NCBI RefSeq assembly: GCF_030816915.1
Contig: NZ_JAUSYN010000002.1
Location: forward strand, 5,965,501 to 6,029,500
Reading direction: 5' to 3'
DNA from: Streptomyces sp. B3I8
GTDB lineage: Bacteria > Actinomycetota > Actinomycetes > Streptomycetales > Streptomycetaceae
DNA: 64,000 bases
Below the pieces are notes generated by a model that did no database searches, was not told where the DNA came from, and saw nothing but the letters and a program-made list of their open reading frames with translations. Shown piece after piece: positions 24,751 to 32,555 of this stretch (the stretch's first letter is position 1; each line of letters starts with the position of its first letter). Both the position numbers and the translations under genes were made by a program.

Positions 24751-25629
24751 TCAGAACTGGGACGACTGCTGGAAGAAGGTGACGTCCTTGATGCCAGAGG
24801 CGGCCATGCAAAGCCGCTCGATGCCGATGCCGAGCCCAACGCTGCTGGCCGGCGCCCGCCCGGCGTCGATCGCCTTCCACACCAGGGCCTGCTCGTCGTC
24901 GTACAGGTCGACCGCACGGGCCCGTTCGACGAACTCGGCACGGTCGGGCTCGTCCTCGTAGCCGTGGATGACCTCGACGCCGTCGACCAGGAGCTCGAAG
25001 CGGTTGAGGACGGCGGCCGTGCCCGGTGTGAGGCGGGCGCACGGCTCGTCCCCGCCGACCGGGTACTCGGTGAGGAACAGCGCGGCGCCGGTGCTCTGGG
25101 TCTCCAGCTCGCGCTCCACGAACTGCCCGAGCACTGTCTTGAACGGCACGTCGCTGCCCTTGCCCAGGTGCGCGGCCATTTGCGCGGGCAGGTCACCGAG
25201 GGGTTCACGGCGAAGGTCGATGCCGAAGTGGTCGCGGATGTGGCTGGCGACGGAGACCCGCTGGGGGGTGTAGGGGATGTGCGGGCCGATCAGCTTTTCG
25301 GCGAGCGCCATGAGGAAGTCGAAGTCCTCGTCGGCGGCGTAGAGGTCGAGCATCTGGAACTCGGGCGCGTGGAGCTCGTCCGGCTTCTCGGGCCGGAAGC
25401 ACGGGCCGATCTCGAAGACCCGCCGGTGGTGCTCCAAGTTCACCCGCAGTGCCGGGCCGATCATCGCCCGCAGGAACCGCCCGCCGTCATGGTCCACCGG
25501 TAGACGGCGCCCCGGGCCGAGGTCGGCCCTCCGCAGCGTCGGGGTGACCACCTCGACGAAGGCATCCGCGCGGAGCGTGTCCCGCAGGCTGAACAGCAGG
25601 TCCGACTTCATGACGACGGGGTTGAGCAC
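24751..25629 (-). CDS. Stand-alone class II aminoacyl-tRNA-synthetase-like enzyme (LysRS/EpmA type)
   Basis: 292 aa from a GTG with GAGGAG upstream. It has only a catalytic core. Motif 2 is RRVFEIGPCFRPEKPDELHAPEFQ (~69-90) and motif 3 is GLGIGIERLCM (~270-280), both LysRS-like. The N-terminal OB-fold anticodon-binding domain of LysRS is absent, as in EpmA/PoxA, which attaches lysine to EF-P. Such truncated synthetases activate an amino acid as adenylate and pass it to a protein, carrier or small molecule. It leads the minus-strand arm facing the repeat-peptide gene, so peptide aminoacylation or free amino-acid activation are options. A house-keeping role is unlikely given the context. Confidence 0.82.
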   Translation of the reverse strand: MLNPVVMKSDLLFSLRDTLRADAFVEVVTPTLRRADLGPGRRLPVDHDGGRFLRAMIGPALRVNLEHHRRVFEIGPCFRPEKPDELHAPEFQMLDLYAADEDFDFLMALAEKLIGPHIPYTPQRVSVASHIRDHFGIDLRREPLGDLPAQMAAHLGKGSDVPFKTVLGQFVERELETQSTGAALFLTEYPVGGDEPCARLTPGTAAVLNRFELLVDGVEVIHGYEDEPDRAEFVERARAVDLYDDEQALVWKAIDAGRAPASSVGLGIGIERLCMAASGIKDVTFFQQSSQF

Positions 25630-25842
25630 GGGTGCTCCTCAAGGTCGGTTACTCCGACGGAAGTTGGAGGGAAGCCGGGCCCACGGCGATCTCGTGCGTG
25701 GCTTCTCGGCGGGGCCACAAACTAGCCGCGCCGACGCGAGCAGTAGAAGCCCTTCCACCGGCCCTGCCGGGCCCAACGGGGCTGATCTGCCGCCCATTCA
25801 GGACCAGACTTCGGCGTTTTCGCAGCTCAAGCAGGATGTGCG

Positions 25843-25960
25843 CGCAACGGGCACGCAACGGTCCCGTGCAACCGGCGCAACGCCCAGAGCCGTTGCGGCT
25901 CTCTTTGGCGCAGCCCTAGCGTGACTGGCCAAGCGCCCAGCGCGACCGCGCCACGCAACG
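25843..25960. promoter_or_regulatory. CGCAACG boxes in the divergent region
   Basis: CGCAACG occurs at 25844-25850 region (CGCAACGG from 25843), 25854-25860, 25876-25882 and 25954-25960. A variant TGCAACC is at 25867-25873 and an inverted CGTTGCG at 25891-25897. Exact copies at 25843, 25854 and 25876 are 11 and 22 bp apart, i.e. on one face of the helix. The array lies between the aaRS-like and repeat-peptide genes and its inverted box overlaps a candidate -35. Likely operator for a cluster regulator (inference). Confidence 0.42.
25893..25922 (+). promoter_or_regulatory. Putative promoter TTGCGG-18-TAGCGT for the repeat-peptide operon
   Basis: TTGCGG (25893-25898) and TAGCGT (25917-25922) with an 18-bp spacer resemble the Streptomyces housekeeping consensus. 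It would give a leader of about 200 nt before the peptide gene. Remaining intergenic sequence 25630-26134 shows no further gene by eye. Confidence 0.32.
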
Positions 25961-26134
25961 CTCATCCGCAGATGGACAAGACGTGCCCCGGCGCGACCTT
26001 CTCCACCGGCGCGCGCCTGCGCCAATGGCGTGCCGAGCCGATGGTTCAGCACCTCACCGGACCCGCGGCCCGGCAGTTCCACAGCCCGATCACCCGGATT
26101 CGCGGATCACCCGCGACCGAAGAGGGAGAACTAG

Positions 26135-26413
26135 ATGACCGCTACCGCCGGAATGACCCCGGACACCGGCCTGAAGGCCGGCATGCGCCCGGACGCCTCC
26201 GAGCTCAAGCTCGGGATGCGTCCCGACGCCCCCGTGCTGAAGGCCGGGATGCGTCCCGACGCGGCCGAGCTGAAGCTCGGGATGCGTCCCGACGCCCCCG
26301 CGCTGAAGTCGGGCATGCGCCCGGACGCCCCGGAGCTGAAGCTCGGGATGCGTCCCGACGCCCCCGTGCTCAAGGCCGGGATGCGCCCCGACAGCGCCCT
26401 CATCGCAGCCTGA
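26135..26413 (+). CDS. Tandem-repeat peptide (8 GM[R/T]PD units), candidate multicore precursor
   Basis: 92 aa, ATG with GAGGGAGA upstream and Streptomyces-like codon use. After MTATA come GMTPDTGLKA, six 11-residue units GMRPDA-x-x-LK-[A/L/S], and a terminal GMRPDSALIAA. Units alternate as 22-residue pairs (GMRPDAxELKL then GMRPDAPxLKx). Every unit keeps G, M, P, D, and all but the first keep Arg; Lys is kept in all but the last. There is no Cys, Ser/Thr core or signal peptide, so it is not a lanthipeptide or sactipeptide. It is the first gene of an operon of iron oxygenases and two Arg-acting penteins. I infer a ribosomal precursor or peptide scaffold whose Arg, Asp or Lys is modified. I know of no named family. 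Confidence 0.78.
   Translation: MTATAGMTPDTGLKAGMRPDASELKLGMRPDAPVLKAGMRPDAAELKLGMRPDAPALKSGMRPDAPELKLGMRPDAPVLKAGMRPDSALIAA
26180..26410 (+). repeat. 33-bp tandem coding repeat (66-bp higher-order pairs)
   Basis: Seven 33-bp units encoding GMRPDxxxLKx-type sequence, starting at 26180, 26213, 26246, 26279, 26312, 26345 and 26378. Alternate units are more alike, giving a 66-bp higher-order period. Synonymous differences between units (CGC/CGT, CCG/CCC) show that the protein is conserved beyond the DNA. Confidence 0.85.
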
Positions 26414-26544
26414 CCTGCGGCTGAATCACCCCTCGTCCGGCTCCGGCGCGCCCGCCCACGGCAGGTTGCCAGTGCACTGTCCGACTGCGGGCGCGTTGGA
26501 GCCCGGCACATCCCCACCCGCACCGCATCCGACTGGAGGACCTG

Positions 26545-27591
26545 ATGGGCAGCCCCGTCGCCAGCAGGACCCGCAACGGCACTGGAGCCTCCGGCCCCGT
26601 CCGCAAGGCCCTCGGGCAGCAGCTCATCGCCGACCTGGAGAAGCTCTGCGGACGCCCGACCATCGGCCTGTGGGACGTCGCATGGGACCTCGTCGCGATC
26701 GCCGCCGCGGCGATCACCGGCCACCTCATCGGTCACGTCGTCGGCCCCCTGCTCGCCGTCTGCTACATCGGCGTGCGCCAGCGCCACCTGTCCAACCTCG
26801 GGCACGAGTGCGTGCATTCCAAGCTCATGGCCACCCGCCGCGGCAACCGGGCCCTCGGCTACATCCTGACCGGCCTGCTCGGCGAAGGCTTCGAGCCCTA
26901 CCGCATCAGCCACTACGTGCACCACGCCAAGCTCGGTTCCGACGACGACCCTATGTTTCAGTCCTACCGCGCAGGCAACATCCGCGCTGCGGGTCAGGCG
27001 CCCAGCCGCCGCTCGTTCGTCCTGCGGGTCATCGTGCGCAACGCCCTGTGGCGGCTGCCGAAGACCGCGGTGCTGACCCTGGTCACCCGCGCACCAGGGG
27101 AGACCTGGCGGGCCCTGGCCGCCCGGGCCGTGCTGTGGGCGGGCGTCGTCGCCGCGCTGTGGCCCGTGGACGGCGTTCCGTACCTCCTGCTCTACTGGCT
27201 GCTCCCCCTCGTCCTGGTGCGGCCCGTCGTCACCTGGATCACCGACCTCGGCAACCACGCCGGGCTGATCGAGAACGACGACGTCCTCCTGCAAACCCGC
27301 GGCTGGACCTCCCACTGGCTCACCCGGCACCTGCTCGGCGGCCACCTCGACGACATGTTCCACCCCATCCACCACTGGTGCCCGCAGATCCCCTGGCGGC
27401 GCCTGCCCGCGGCCCGCGTCCTCACCGCGCAGCGTCTGTCGCGCTTCGGCGAAGTGCCCTGGTGCTCCGGCTACTTCTTCCGCCGGCGCTCCACTCCCGA
27501 CCAGCCGTGCGTGATTGAGGACATCATCGCCCGGCTGCATCCCGCACCCGAAGCCGCCTGCACCCCGCACCAGCACGCCTCGGCCGCTTGA
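26545..27591 (+). CDS. Membrane fatty-acid-desaturase-fold di-iron oxygenase
   Basis: 348 aa, ATG with GGAGG 5 nt upstream. The three histidine boxes are GHECVHSK (~91), HYVHHAK (~128) and HPIHHW (~274), in the HxxxH/HxxHH/HxxHH order of integral-membrane desaturases and hydroxylases. Hydrophobic stretches lie between them (e.g. AIAAAAITGHLIGHVVGPLLAVCYI; YLLLYWLLPLVLVRPVV). The family desaturates or hydroxylates lipids, but members also act on amino-acid-derived metabolites. It is the second gene of the repeat-peptide operon, 131 bp after it. It may install a double bond or hydroxyl on the product or a lipid moiety. Confidence 0.86.
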   Translation: MGSPVASRTRNGTGASGPVRKALGQQLIADLEKLCGRPTIGLWDVAWDLVAIAAAAITGHLIGHVVGPLLAVCYIGVRQRHLSNLGHECVHSKLMATRRGNRALGYILTGLLGEGFEPYRISHYVHHAKLGSDDDPMFQSYRAGNIRAAGQAPSRRSFVLRVIVRNALWRLPKTAVLTLVTRAPGETWRALAARAVLWAGVVAALWPVDGVPYLLLYWLLPLVLVRPVVTWITDLGNHAGLIENDDVLLQTRGWTSHWLTRHLLGGHLDDMFHPIHHWCPQIPWRRLPAARVLTAQRLSRFGEVPWCSGYFFRRRSTPDQPCVIEDIIARLHPAPEAACTPHQHASAA

Positions 27592-27702
27592 CTCCGGCCC
27601 CGAACCCGCCCACATAAGCCCGTACGGCACCGACCCTCCGGGACGCACGCGCGCGCCAGTACAGGGTCGCGCCGTCGCCCGCCGCCGAGGAGGCGGCCCA
27701 CC

Positions 27703-28848
27703 ATGCCCCAGCCCACCTCCGTCCCCCCGCCGGCCCTGAACAGCTTCGACGAGTTCACCCGGCTCGAAGAAGTCGTCCTCGGCCGCGCCGACCACTACAA
27801 CGCCCACCACACGGAACCCTCGTGGCGGCTGTTCTTCTACGACAACGTCGCCCCCGTCCTCGGCCGGCACACCACCCCCTCGGGGGAGGAACTCCTGCCG
27901 ATCCCCTCACAGCTGACCGACGAGCTCAACGAGGACATCTCCGGCCTGGCCGACGCCCTGACCGGCTGCGGGGTGAACGTCCTGCGACCCGCCGTTCCGG
28001 GCAAGGACGTCGACATCCGCTCCCCGCACTGGGACGCGAGGGCCACCCCACCCCTCAACGTCCGCGACCAGACCATCATCCTCGGCAACACCATCGTGGA
28101 GACCGCACCCCACATCCGCGCCCGCATCTTCGAGAACGACCTGCTCAAGCCAGCCTTCTACCGCTACTACGAGGCCGGAGCGAACTGGCTGAGCATGCCG
28201 CGGCCCGCCCTTGCCAGCGACTCTCTGGACACCAGCTACTTCACCCGCCAGGGCCTGGACGTCAGCCGTGCCACCGACGGCGAGACGGCCGGCAGCATCG
28301 AGGGCCTGGGCCTGGAGATGGTCTTCGACGGCGCGCAGTGCATGCGGCTGGGCCGCGACGTCCTGGTCAACGTCGCCAACCACAACCACGAACTTGCCCT
28401 GCGCTGGCTGCGGGACAACGTCCGTAACCTGCGGTTCCACCGCCTGGACGCCATGGCCGACAACCACATCGACAGCGTCCTAGTCCCGCTACGCCCCGGC
28501 CTGATGCTGCTGCGCTCGCCGGAATACCTCAAGTACCTGCCCGAGGCCATGCAGTCCTGGGACGTGATCTACGCCCCGGAGACCGACGACAGCAACTTCC
28601 CGGACTACACCGACCTCGGCTTCGTCATCCCTATCGGCAGCCGGTACATGGACATCAACCTGCTGTCCGTTGACGAGGACACGGTTGTCGTCAACTTCCT
28701 CTACCCGGAGCTGATCACGGTTCTGGAGCGACGCGGATTCACTGTCGTCCCGGTCCGCCACCGCCACCGGCGCCTGTTCGGCGGCGGATTCCACTGCTTC
28801 ACCTTGGACACCGTCCGCCGCGGCGGCCCCGAGGACTACCTCAGCTGA
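27703..28848 (+). CDS. Amidinotransferase (pentein; AGAT/StrB1-like)
   Basis: 381 aa, ATG with GGAGG upstream. Pentein features: MVFDGAQCMRLGRDVLVNV (Asp), MADNHIDSVLVPLRPGLML (catalytic His) and GGFHCFTLDTVRRGG (catalytic Cys), matching Arg:glycine and Arg:inosamine amidinotransferases. These take the amidino group from Arg through a Cys-amidino intermediate, leaving ornithine, and pass it to an amine. Donor could be free Arg or the Arg of the repeat peptide, and acceptor could be peptide Lys or a small amine; nothing decides this. Full length for the family. Lies between the desaturase and the JmjC-like gene. Confidence 0.88.
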   Translation: MPQPTSVPPPALNSFDEFTRLEEVVLGRADHYNAHHTEPSWRLFFYDNVAPVLGRHTTPSGEELLPIPSQLTDELNEDISGLADALTGCGVNVLRPAVPGKDVDIRSPHWDARATPPLNVRDQTIILGNTIVETAPHIRARIFENDLLKPAFYRYYEAGANWLSMPRPALASDSLDTSYFTRQGLDVSRATDGETAGSIEGLGLEMVFDGAQCMRLGRDVLVNVANHNHELALRWLRDNVRNLRFHRLDAMADNHIDSVLVPLRPGLMLLRSPEYLKYLPEAMQSWDVIYAPETDDSNFPDYTDLGFVIPIGSRYMDINLLSVDEDTVVVNFLYPELITVLERRGFTVVPVRHRHRRLFGGGFHCFTLDTVRRGGPEDYLS

Positions 28849-28919
28849 CCATGGCGCCCCGTCACCGCGCCTCTTCTCCCGCCCCGATCACGACAGCCCC
28901 CGACATCAGGAGCTTCTTG

Positions 28920-30242
28920 ATGGACACTGCCTACCCCTGGCCGCCCGACCAGGCATTCTGGACCGGCGCCTTCCTCGACCACACCACGGGACGGACCACG
29001 CCCTTCCTTTTCAAGGGCATCATCCCCGCCGCCGCGGCCGGCCCGGACGACGTCCTGGGAGGATTCGAGGCCATCCGAAGGGCCCATGCTGCTGGCACCA
29101 GCATCAAGGCGCACGCGCGTGTCTATGTCGGCGAGGAACGTCGCGACGACCTCCTGCCCCAGGCGCTGACCGCCCCTTCCTGGGATGGGGGCGTGGACGC
29201 CTTCGTGCCGTGGATGCAGGACCTCGCCGCCGCCGAGCGGTTCTCCCTGGTCATCAACAACCTGGAGACCGTCAGCCCCGCCCTCGCAGCCGGACTCGGC
29301 ACCTTCCTGAAGAGCGTCATCGATGGGTGGGGCCTGCCGCTGGGCGGCGCTGAACAAGTCGCCTTCGCCGGCAACTACAGCGGGACCGCGTTCGGGATCC
29401 ACGAGGGCTACGAGGACGCCTTCCTCGTCCACCTCGGCCCCAACGCCAAGAACTTCTACTGCTGGCCCGCCGAGCAGTACGAGAAGCTCACCGGTGGCAA
29501 ACAGCCCACCTACGGCGACTACCGCGCGCTGCTGGAGGAGGCCGAGCACTTCCTGCTGGAGCCGGGCGACGCCCTGTTCCTGCCCCGCCGGGTCTTCCAC
29601 GTCGGCACCCAGGACACCTTCTCCGTTTCGGTGGCGATGCCGCTGTACACCTACCCGTACGCGCAGCTCCTGCAGAGCCGCATCATCCCGGACGTCCTCG
29701 CCGAACTGGTCGGCGACGGACCCGACGACCCGCTCAACGAGCCCTCCGCGATGGCGGACACGGCCGCCGGGCCCGGTTCCGTCACCGACCGACTGGCCGG
29801 CGTCGGCCGCGAACTCCTGACCGTCGCCGCCGACCGCGTCCGCGGCGCGGCCCGCGAGCACGCCGAACAGCGGTGGGCCACGCTGCTCAGCAACGGCGGC
29901 TGGGAACTGGTCGAGGGCGACCTCGCCCGCCAAGAAGCCGCGGACGCCTTCGATCCCCAGCAGGTGGCGCCCGGCGCCGAGATCACCCTGATCGCCCCCT
30001 ACCAGGTGACCACCCTCAACGGCGGCGACGACACCCAGCACGTCCTGCTGCGCGGCCACCAGACGGGCATCGCCCTCGACGTCGCGGCCCTGGCCCGGGA
30101 CACCATCACCGCGCTCAACGACGGCGCTGCGATCACCCTGCCCGACAGCCCGGAACTACTCGCGGTCGTCCGGGCCCTGGGAGCCACCGGCGGCCTGCAC
30201 TTGACGCCCCGCCCCGCCGACAGGGAGGACACCGAGAAATGA
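28920..30242 (+). CDS. JmjC-like cupin oxygenase with HxG in place of HxD
   Basis: 440 aa. ATG at 28920 chosen for AGGAG 7 nt upstream; an upstream in-frame ATG at 28851 has no good site. The cupin core is GIHEGYEDAFLVHLGPNAKNFYCW (~157-180), aligning with the H-x-D...D..L.Q..G.K segment of JmjC hydroxylases, and LFLPRRVFHVGTQ (~225) with the distal His. By eye the metal-binding Asp position is Gly (H-E-G), as in several Fe/2OG halogenases, but the register is not verified. The C-terminal ~150 residues form a separate domain like the winged-helix tail of ribosomal-oxygenase-type JmjC proteins. It overlaps the next di-iron gene by 4 nt. Confidence 0.75.
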   Translation: MDTAYPWPPDQAFWTGAFLDHTTGRTTPFLFKGIIPAAAAGPDDVLGGFEAIRRAHAAGTSIKAHARVYVGEERRDDLLPQALTAPSWDGGVDAFVPWMQDLAAAERFSLVINNLETVSPALAAGLGTFLKSVIDGWGLPLGGAEQVAFAGNYSGTAFGIHEGYEDAFLVHLGPNAKNFYCWPAEQYEKLTGGKQPTYGDYRALLEEAEHFLLEPGDALFLPRRVFHVGTQDTFSVSVAMPLYTYPYAQLLQSRIIPDVLAELVGDGPDDPLNEPSAMADTAAGPGSVTDRLAGVGRELLTVAADRVRGAAREHAEQRWATLLSNGGWELVEGDLARQEAADAFDPQQVAPGAEITLIAPYQVTTLNGGDDTQHVLLRGHQTGIALDVAALARDTITALNDGAAITLPDSPELLAVVRALGATGGLHLTPRPADREDTEK

Positions 30243-31069
30243 CCCCCGACAACAGCCTCATCCAGGCTTACCTCAAGGCCAACCCCGAGACGCAGAGCGC
30301 CGTCAACGGCACCCTGCTAGGCAAGTTCACCTCCGGCGATGCCCTGGTCACCGCGCACCTGGCTCCCATGATCGACTGGGCCTACGGGAAGATCGCCGAG
30401 AAGGTTGGTGCCGCCGACCTCAACGTACGTCAGGCCCGGATGTACATCGAGGAGCTCTCGGTGTTCGCCCGCTACAACGCCCAGTTCCTCAAGGCGGCCG
30501 CCACCGGCGTGGAGGGGTTCTGCCCCGAGCTCGCGCACGAGCTGCGCCGCAACCACCTGGAGGAGGGCGGCGAGCGCGGCAAGGTTCCTGCGCACTACGT
30601 TCTCTACACCAACGCGCTTCTGTCCGACCTCGGGCTCCTCGTCAACGGCCATGTGCCTGCCCGCGAGACCGAGACGCTGGTCAACCTCCACCAGTGGATG
30701 GTCGGCTCGCACATGCCCAGCTTCATCGCCGGCGCCTACTACGCGACCGAGGCCGTGGCGATCGCCGAGACCGAGATCCTGCGGGACATCACCAACCGCT
30801 ACGGCGAGCTGACCGGCCAGGGCAGCGACAGCGAGCTGAAGGCCCTGCACTACTACTACGAGCTCCACCTCGACGAGGGGCACGAGGCCGCCCAGGTCGG
30901 CGGCCTGAGCGTCGAGGCCGCGCACATTGAGGGCCTGGCCCGGTTCATCAAGGAGAGTGAACTCTTCCACGTCGAGCTGCCCCAGGCGATGGACGGCTTC
31001 CTGACGATCGCCGAGGGGATGACACACTGGTGGGCTCAACTCGCCCACCGTGCCTGGGAGATGAACTGA
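30239..31069 (+). CDS. Haem-oxygenase-like di-iron oxidase (HDO family)
   Basis: 276 aa, ATG in an ATGA overlap with the JmjC-like gene. An all-helical protein with candidate ligands in the HDO order: E71/E72, N-H106-L-E-E, A-T-E171 and E208-x3-D212-x2-H215 (ELHLDEGH). HDO enzymes (UndA, CADD, BesC, SznF central domain) use di-iron and O2 for N-oxygenation, C-C cleavage or desaturation. Pairing with a cupin recalls SznF, where HDO and cupin domains convert N-methyl-Arg to an N-nitrosourea. Here the two activities are separate genes. Substrate unknown; an Arg- or Lys-derived group is plausible. Confidence 0.8.
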   Translation: MTPDNSLIQAYLKANPETQSAVNGTLLGKFTSGDALVTAHLAPMIDWAYGKIAEKVGAADLNVRQARMYIEELSVFARYNAQFLKAAATGVEGFCPELAHELRRNHLEEGGERGKVPAHYVLYTNALLSDLGLLVNGHVPARETETLVNLHQWMVGSHMPSFIAGAYYATEAVAIAETEILRDITNRYGELTGQGSDSELKALHYYYELHLDEGHEAAQVGGLSVEAAHIEGLARFIKESELFHVELPQAMDGFLTIAEGMTHWWAQLAHRAWEMN

Positions 31070-31500
31070 TGAACGCCACCTCCGACATCGTCGCCGCCAT
31101 CCAGGAGCGCTCCGGCGGATGCCTGTGCGGGCGGATCCGCTTCACCGTCAAGGGCAGGGCCGTTTACCCGCACACGTGCAGCTGTCCGCACTGCAAGAAG
31201 CTCGGGGGCGGCCCGATGATGTGGTGGGCTGGCTTCGCAACGGACGATGTCACCTGGACCAACGGGATCGAGCCGACCTGGTTCGAGACGTTCGAGGGCG
31301 AGGCCCAGCGCGGCTTCTGCCCCCACTGCGGCAGCCGCCTCGCGGCGATCGACAGCGACGTCCCCGAGCTCGGCATCGTCGTCACGGCCCTGGACGACAC
31401 CAGCGGAGCCGACCTCGTCCCCGTCAACCAGTCCTTCCGCGACGACGCCGTGCACTGGCTGCCGCAGGTCCCGGACACCCAGAACAGCCCCGTCGGCTGA
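31069..31500 (+). CDS. GFA/CENP-V-fold zinc protein
   Basis: 143 aa, start overlapping the HDO stop (TGATG). Cys motifs GGCLCGRIRFTV, CSCPHCKK and GFCPHCGSRL bind the two zincs of the GFA (glutathione-dependent formaldehyde-activating) fold. Streptomyces use mycothiol, so a literal glutathione reaction is unlikely. In this operon it may handle formaldehyde or thiol adducts released by oxidative demethylation, or be structural. It is the last gene before a strong hairpin. Confidence 0.84.
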   Translation: MNATSDIVAAIQERSGGCLCGRIRFTVKGRAVYPHTCSCPHCKKLGGGPMMWWAGFATDDVTWTNGIEPTWFETFEGEAQRGFCPHCGSRLAAIDSDVPELGIVVTALDDTSGADLVPVNQSFRDDAVHWLPQVPDTQNSPVG

Positions 31501-31514
31501 CACCCGCGAGACCT

Positions 31515-31549
31515 CCGGGGGCCGGCAGCCCTGACCTGCCGGCCCCCGG
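31515..31549 (+). terminator. Hairpin with 14-bp perfect stem after the GFA gene
   Basis: CCGGGGGCCGGCAG (31515-31528) pairs perfectly with 31536-31549 across the 7-nt loop CCCTGAC. It lies 15 nt after the GFA stop and 80 nt before the DDAH-like gene. Either a terminator or an attenuating/stabilising element separating two parts of the operon. Confidence 0.7.
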
Positions 31550-31630
31550 GACCCGTCCTGCCTGGGACTGTCTGCGCCGCGTCCGGCTCGCCGTCCGACC
31601 CGTCCAGCATCCGGCCCAGGAGAACTCATT

Positions 31631-32497
31631 GTGCTCACTCCGCATGCCACCAGCGAGTACGGCGCCCTGCGCCACGTCGCCATGCGCTATGCCGGCGACG
31701 TCACCCCCGACCTCGACGGCCCCGAAGGCCATCCCGTCCTGACCCGCCAGAAGACCACCAGCTCCTGGAGGCCGTACGCCCCGGCCACCGTCCGCACCCA
31801 GCAGGACACCCTGATCGACCTGCTGCGCAGCCGCGGCACGGAGGTGACCCTCCTCGACCAGTCGCCGGGCTGTCCGGTCCAGCACTACCCCCGCGACATC
31901 GCCTTCGTCATCGACCACGTCATCGTTCTGGCACGCCTGAACTCCGCGAAGCGCCTTCCCGAGGCCGACGCGCTCGCCCCGCTCCTGGCCGACGCCCTGC
32001 ACGTCGCCCACCTGGACGAGGGCACCATCGAGGGCGGTGACGTCATCCTGCATACCGGCACCGTCCTGGTCGGCCTCGGCGAGGAGACGTCCCCCACGGG
32101 CGTGAGGGCGCTGCAGCGGGCGCTGGCTCACCATGGGGTCGCGCGCGAGGTCCGCCCGGTCCACTTCGCCGTCGACGGCATCGTTCACCTGGACGACCAC
32201 TTCACGATCGTCGCTCCCGGCACCGCGCTCATCCACCGCAGCGTCTTCCCACCCGGCGAACTGTACTGGTTCGAGCAGCATTTCGACCTGATCGACGTCA
32301 CCAACGACGAGGCCCGTGCCGTCCAGGCCAACGTTCTGGCGATCGCGCCGGGCACCGTGATCGTCGCCGCCGGCAGCGACCGCATCGCAGCGCAGCTCGC
32401 CGCGCGCGGACTCGAGGTCCTCACCGTCGATTACTCCGAGGTCACCCGGATCCCCGGCTCGCTTCGCTGCACCACCCTGCCGTTGACCCGCGCCTGA
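31631..32497 (+). CDS. DDAH/arginine-deiminase-like pentein hydrolase
   Basis: 288 aa from GTG with AGGAGA 7 nt upstream. Motifs: YPRDIAFVIDHVIV, EGGDVILHTG, catalytic His in HLDDHFTIV, and Cys in GSLRCTTLPLTR at the C-terminus. These match dimethylarginine dimethylaminohydrolases, which hydrolyse free Arg or N-omega-substituted Arg to citrulline. It is the second Arg-acting pentein in the locus. Possible roles are making citrulline, removing a modified guanidine, or protecting the producer. Free versus peptidyl substrate cannot be told from sequence. Confidence 0.86.
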   Translation: MLTPHATSEYGALRHVAMRYAGDVTPDLDGPEGHPVLTRQKTTSSWRPYAPATVRTQQDTLIDLLRSRGTEVTLLDQSPGCPVQHYPRDIAFVIDHVIVLARLNSAKRLPEADALAPLLADALHVAHLDEGTIEGGDVILHTGTVLVGLGEETSPTGVRALQRALAHHGVAREVRPVHFAVDGIVHLDDHFTIVAPGTALIHRSVFPPGELYWFEQHFDLIDVTNDEARAVQANVLAIAPGTVIVAAGSDRIAAQLAARGLEVLTVDYSEVTRIPGSLRCTTLPLTRA

Positions 32498-32555
32498 TCC
32501 GCTCTCTCCACGCCTGGCCGCGGTGCGGCCATCCGCGCCGACTCCTGGAGCTGCC

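Noticed and set aside
25798..26082. Minus-strand open frame in the divergent region
   Set aside because: It would cover the repeated boxes and candidate promoter, has weak coding bias and no homologous features.
26135..26413. Repeat peptide as a lanthipeptide or graspetide precursor
   Set aside because: No Cys, almost no Ser/Thr, no lanthionine synthetase or ATP-grasp ligase in the window.
26131..27870. Minus-strand frame of 579 codons opposite the repeat peptide and desaturase
   Set aside because: Antisense shadow; the plus-strand frames have ribosome sites, histidine boxes and synonymous variation between repeats.
28836..30059. Minus-strand 407-codon frame opposite the JmjC-like gene
   Set aside because: Shadow frame; composition rich in Gly/Val/Glu with no motif.
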